A stretch of 36,140 nt of DNA from an uncultured Lachnospiraceae bacterium (GTDB lineage Bacteria; Bacillota; Clostridia; Lachnospirales; Lachnospiraceae). How positions within the stretch are numbered: the first letter of the stretch is position 1; each line of letters starts with the position of its first letter. Below, piece after piece: positions 35,283 to 36,140 of the stretch. The stretch lies in NCBI GenBank assembly GCA_947384285.1, contig CANDGI010000033.1, forward strand, positions 1-36,140, given 5' to 3'. The notes beneath the pieces were generated by a model. It was given only the letters and a program-made list of their open reading frames with translations, made no database searches and had not been told where the DNA came from. A program made the translations under genes and the position numbers.

Positions 35283-35999
35283 ATGAAAGAATTGTTAAGG
35301 GAAAAAGGCTTTTGGGCCGCTGCGGCGGTGGTTTTTCTTGGAATGGCGGCAGGATTTCCTTTTTATCAGATAGAAGTTCCCCTAAATTCTGGAAGCTTTC
35401 TAAAGTTTTATGAGACTGCGCTAAAAGAGCAGATTATGCTGTTTTTCATACCTATTGCTGCAGTGTTACCGCCGGGCGCTTCCTACGTGAGGGAATCTTT
35501 TAGCGGATTTTTAAAATTGTACATGGTGAGGACCAGCCGGATGGATTATGTGAGGAAGAAGACCTTTTGGATTTATGGGGGAGGATTTCTGCCGTTTTTT
35601 CTGGCAGGCGCCTTAGGGCTGCTTTTAGCTTTTTTGTTTCTCTATCCCTTAGAACTGAAGGGAAGCATTTCCTGGGAAGAAATCTGGAAGGTTTTAGGAA
35701 TTCTTCTTCGCATCAGCTTTACAGGAGGAATTTTTGCAGAGCTGTCCGGGATTTTTGCAGCGGCATTCCGAAATTATTATATGGCTTATGGACTGCCTTT
35801 TGTCATTTATTATATGATGATTATTTTGAAGGAGCGGTATCTCCCTAAGCTGTATGCTTTATACCCAGGGGAATGGATTGCATGCAAAGAAAACTGGGGG
35901 ACAAAGAGCGGCGGCATTTGGATTTTTTTCCTTGTGTTTTCCCTGGCTGTTATGCTGGTTCACAGTTTGCTGTTATATTGGCGGCTGCAGGAAATATAA
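35283..35999 (+). CDS. Multi-spanning membrane protein, possible ABC-2-type permease
   Basis: A 238-residue protein with about six hydrophobic segments: near 10-28 (FWAAAAVVFLGMAAGFPF), 50-67, 97-121 (FLPFFLAGALGLLLAFLFLY), 138-160, 163-182 (YMAYGLPFVIYYMMIIL) and 211-233. The pattern and the soluble stretch between helices 2 and 3 (YVRESFSGFLKLYMVRTSRM) resemble permease subunits of the ABC-2 type. GGGAG lies 9 bases before the ATG. No ATPase partner is visible; it might lie past the right edge. The family call is tentative. Confidence 0.6.
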   Translation: MKELLREKGFWAAAAVVFLGMAAGFPFYQIEVPLNSGSFLKFYETALKEQIMLFFIPIAAVLPPGASYVRESFSGFLKLYMVRTSRMDYVRKKTFWIYGGGFLPFFLAGALGLLLAFLFLYPLELKGSISWEEIWKVLGILLRISFTGGIFAELSGIFAAAFRNYYMAYGLPFVIYYMMIILKERYLPKLYALYPGEWIACKENWGTKSGGIWIFFLVFSLAVMLVHSLLLYWRLQEI

Positions 36000-36140
36000 G
36001 GTATGTTGTAGGCAATTGCCAAGAATTCTTGGCCCGCACAGACAGAAAAGCAGAGATGTGCCAGTTATGTTCCTTAGATTAAGAAAGAGACCAGCTATGA
36101 AAAGTCAAGCCTAAATTAGCAAAAAATTTCTTTTTCGTAT
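36000..36140. other. Right-edge sequence, no gene seen
   Basis: The last 141 bases hold no gene I can support. Short open frames here are extensions of shadow frames. The gene after the membrane protein, if any, begins beyond the window. Confidence 0.4.

Overview
The window is a bacterial replication-origin region. Its gene content and order point to a member of the Firmicutes, most likely class Clostridia, family Lachnospiraceae. The evidence is the arrangement rsmG-mnmG-mnmE-jag-yidC-yidD-rnpA-rpmH // dnaA-dnaN-rlbA-recF-gyrB-gyrA, a nearby parAB pair with parS sites, AT-rich DNA, strong Shine-Dalgarno sequences, and lineage-typical families such as DUF3881 and the XpaC/TelA pair. I cannot name the species.

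Layout. Positions 1-1370 are a small accessory patch beside a tRNA-Arg(CCU) gene. It holds a 5'-truncated ORF6N-type gene, a decayed second copy of that gene's 3' end, and a set of near-identical palindromes. Positions 1423-5734 (minus strand) hold a DUF3881 gene, an HD-GYP phosphohydrolase gene, a DUF4446 gene, parB and parA. Positions 5911-6011 hold two perfect parS sites, the second at the exact centre of a 68-bp perfect palindrome. Positions 6010-8836 hold a DegS/DegU-like soluble two-component pair and a divergent alpha/beta-hydrolase-like gene. Positions 9004-16021 (minus) are the conserved block rsmG to rpmH. Positions 16022-18260 are a bipartite oriC flanking dnaA. Positions 18261-25475 (plus) are dnaN, rlbA, recF, gyrB and gyrA.

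Right of gyrA (25.5-36.1 kb) the content is more lineage-specific: a class B sortase, a small membrane protein, an ABC-class ATPase related to MRB1590 proteins (minus strand), an xpaC-telA operon, a small XRE regulator divergent from a secreted protein, a large secreted protein with BspA-like, Flg_new and Fn3-like modules, and a multi-spanning membrane protein at the right edge.

Working together. DnaA, the boxes on both sides of dnaA, DnaN, RecF and gyrase initiate and maintain replication. ParA, ParB and parS segregate the origin. RpmH, RnpA, YidD, YidC, Jag, MnmE, MnmG and RsmG serve ribosome and tRNA maturation and membrane protein insertion. Transcription points away from the origin on both arms; the main exceptions are the hydrolase gene on the left and the ABC-ATPase and XRE genes on the right, which face the replication fork. 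I found no CRISPR array, insertion sequence, rRNA or obvious new defence system. The most unusual structures are the parS-centred palindrome and the ORF6N-linked palindrome family.
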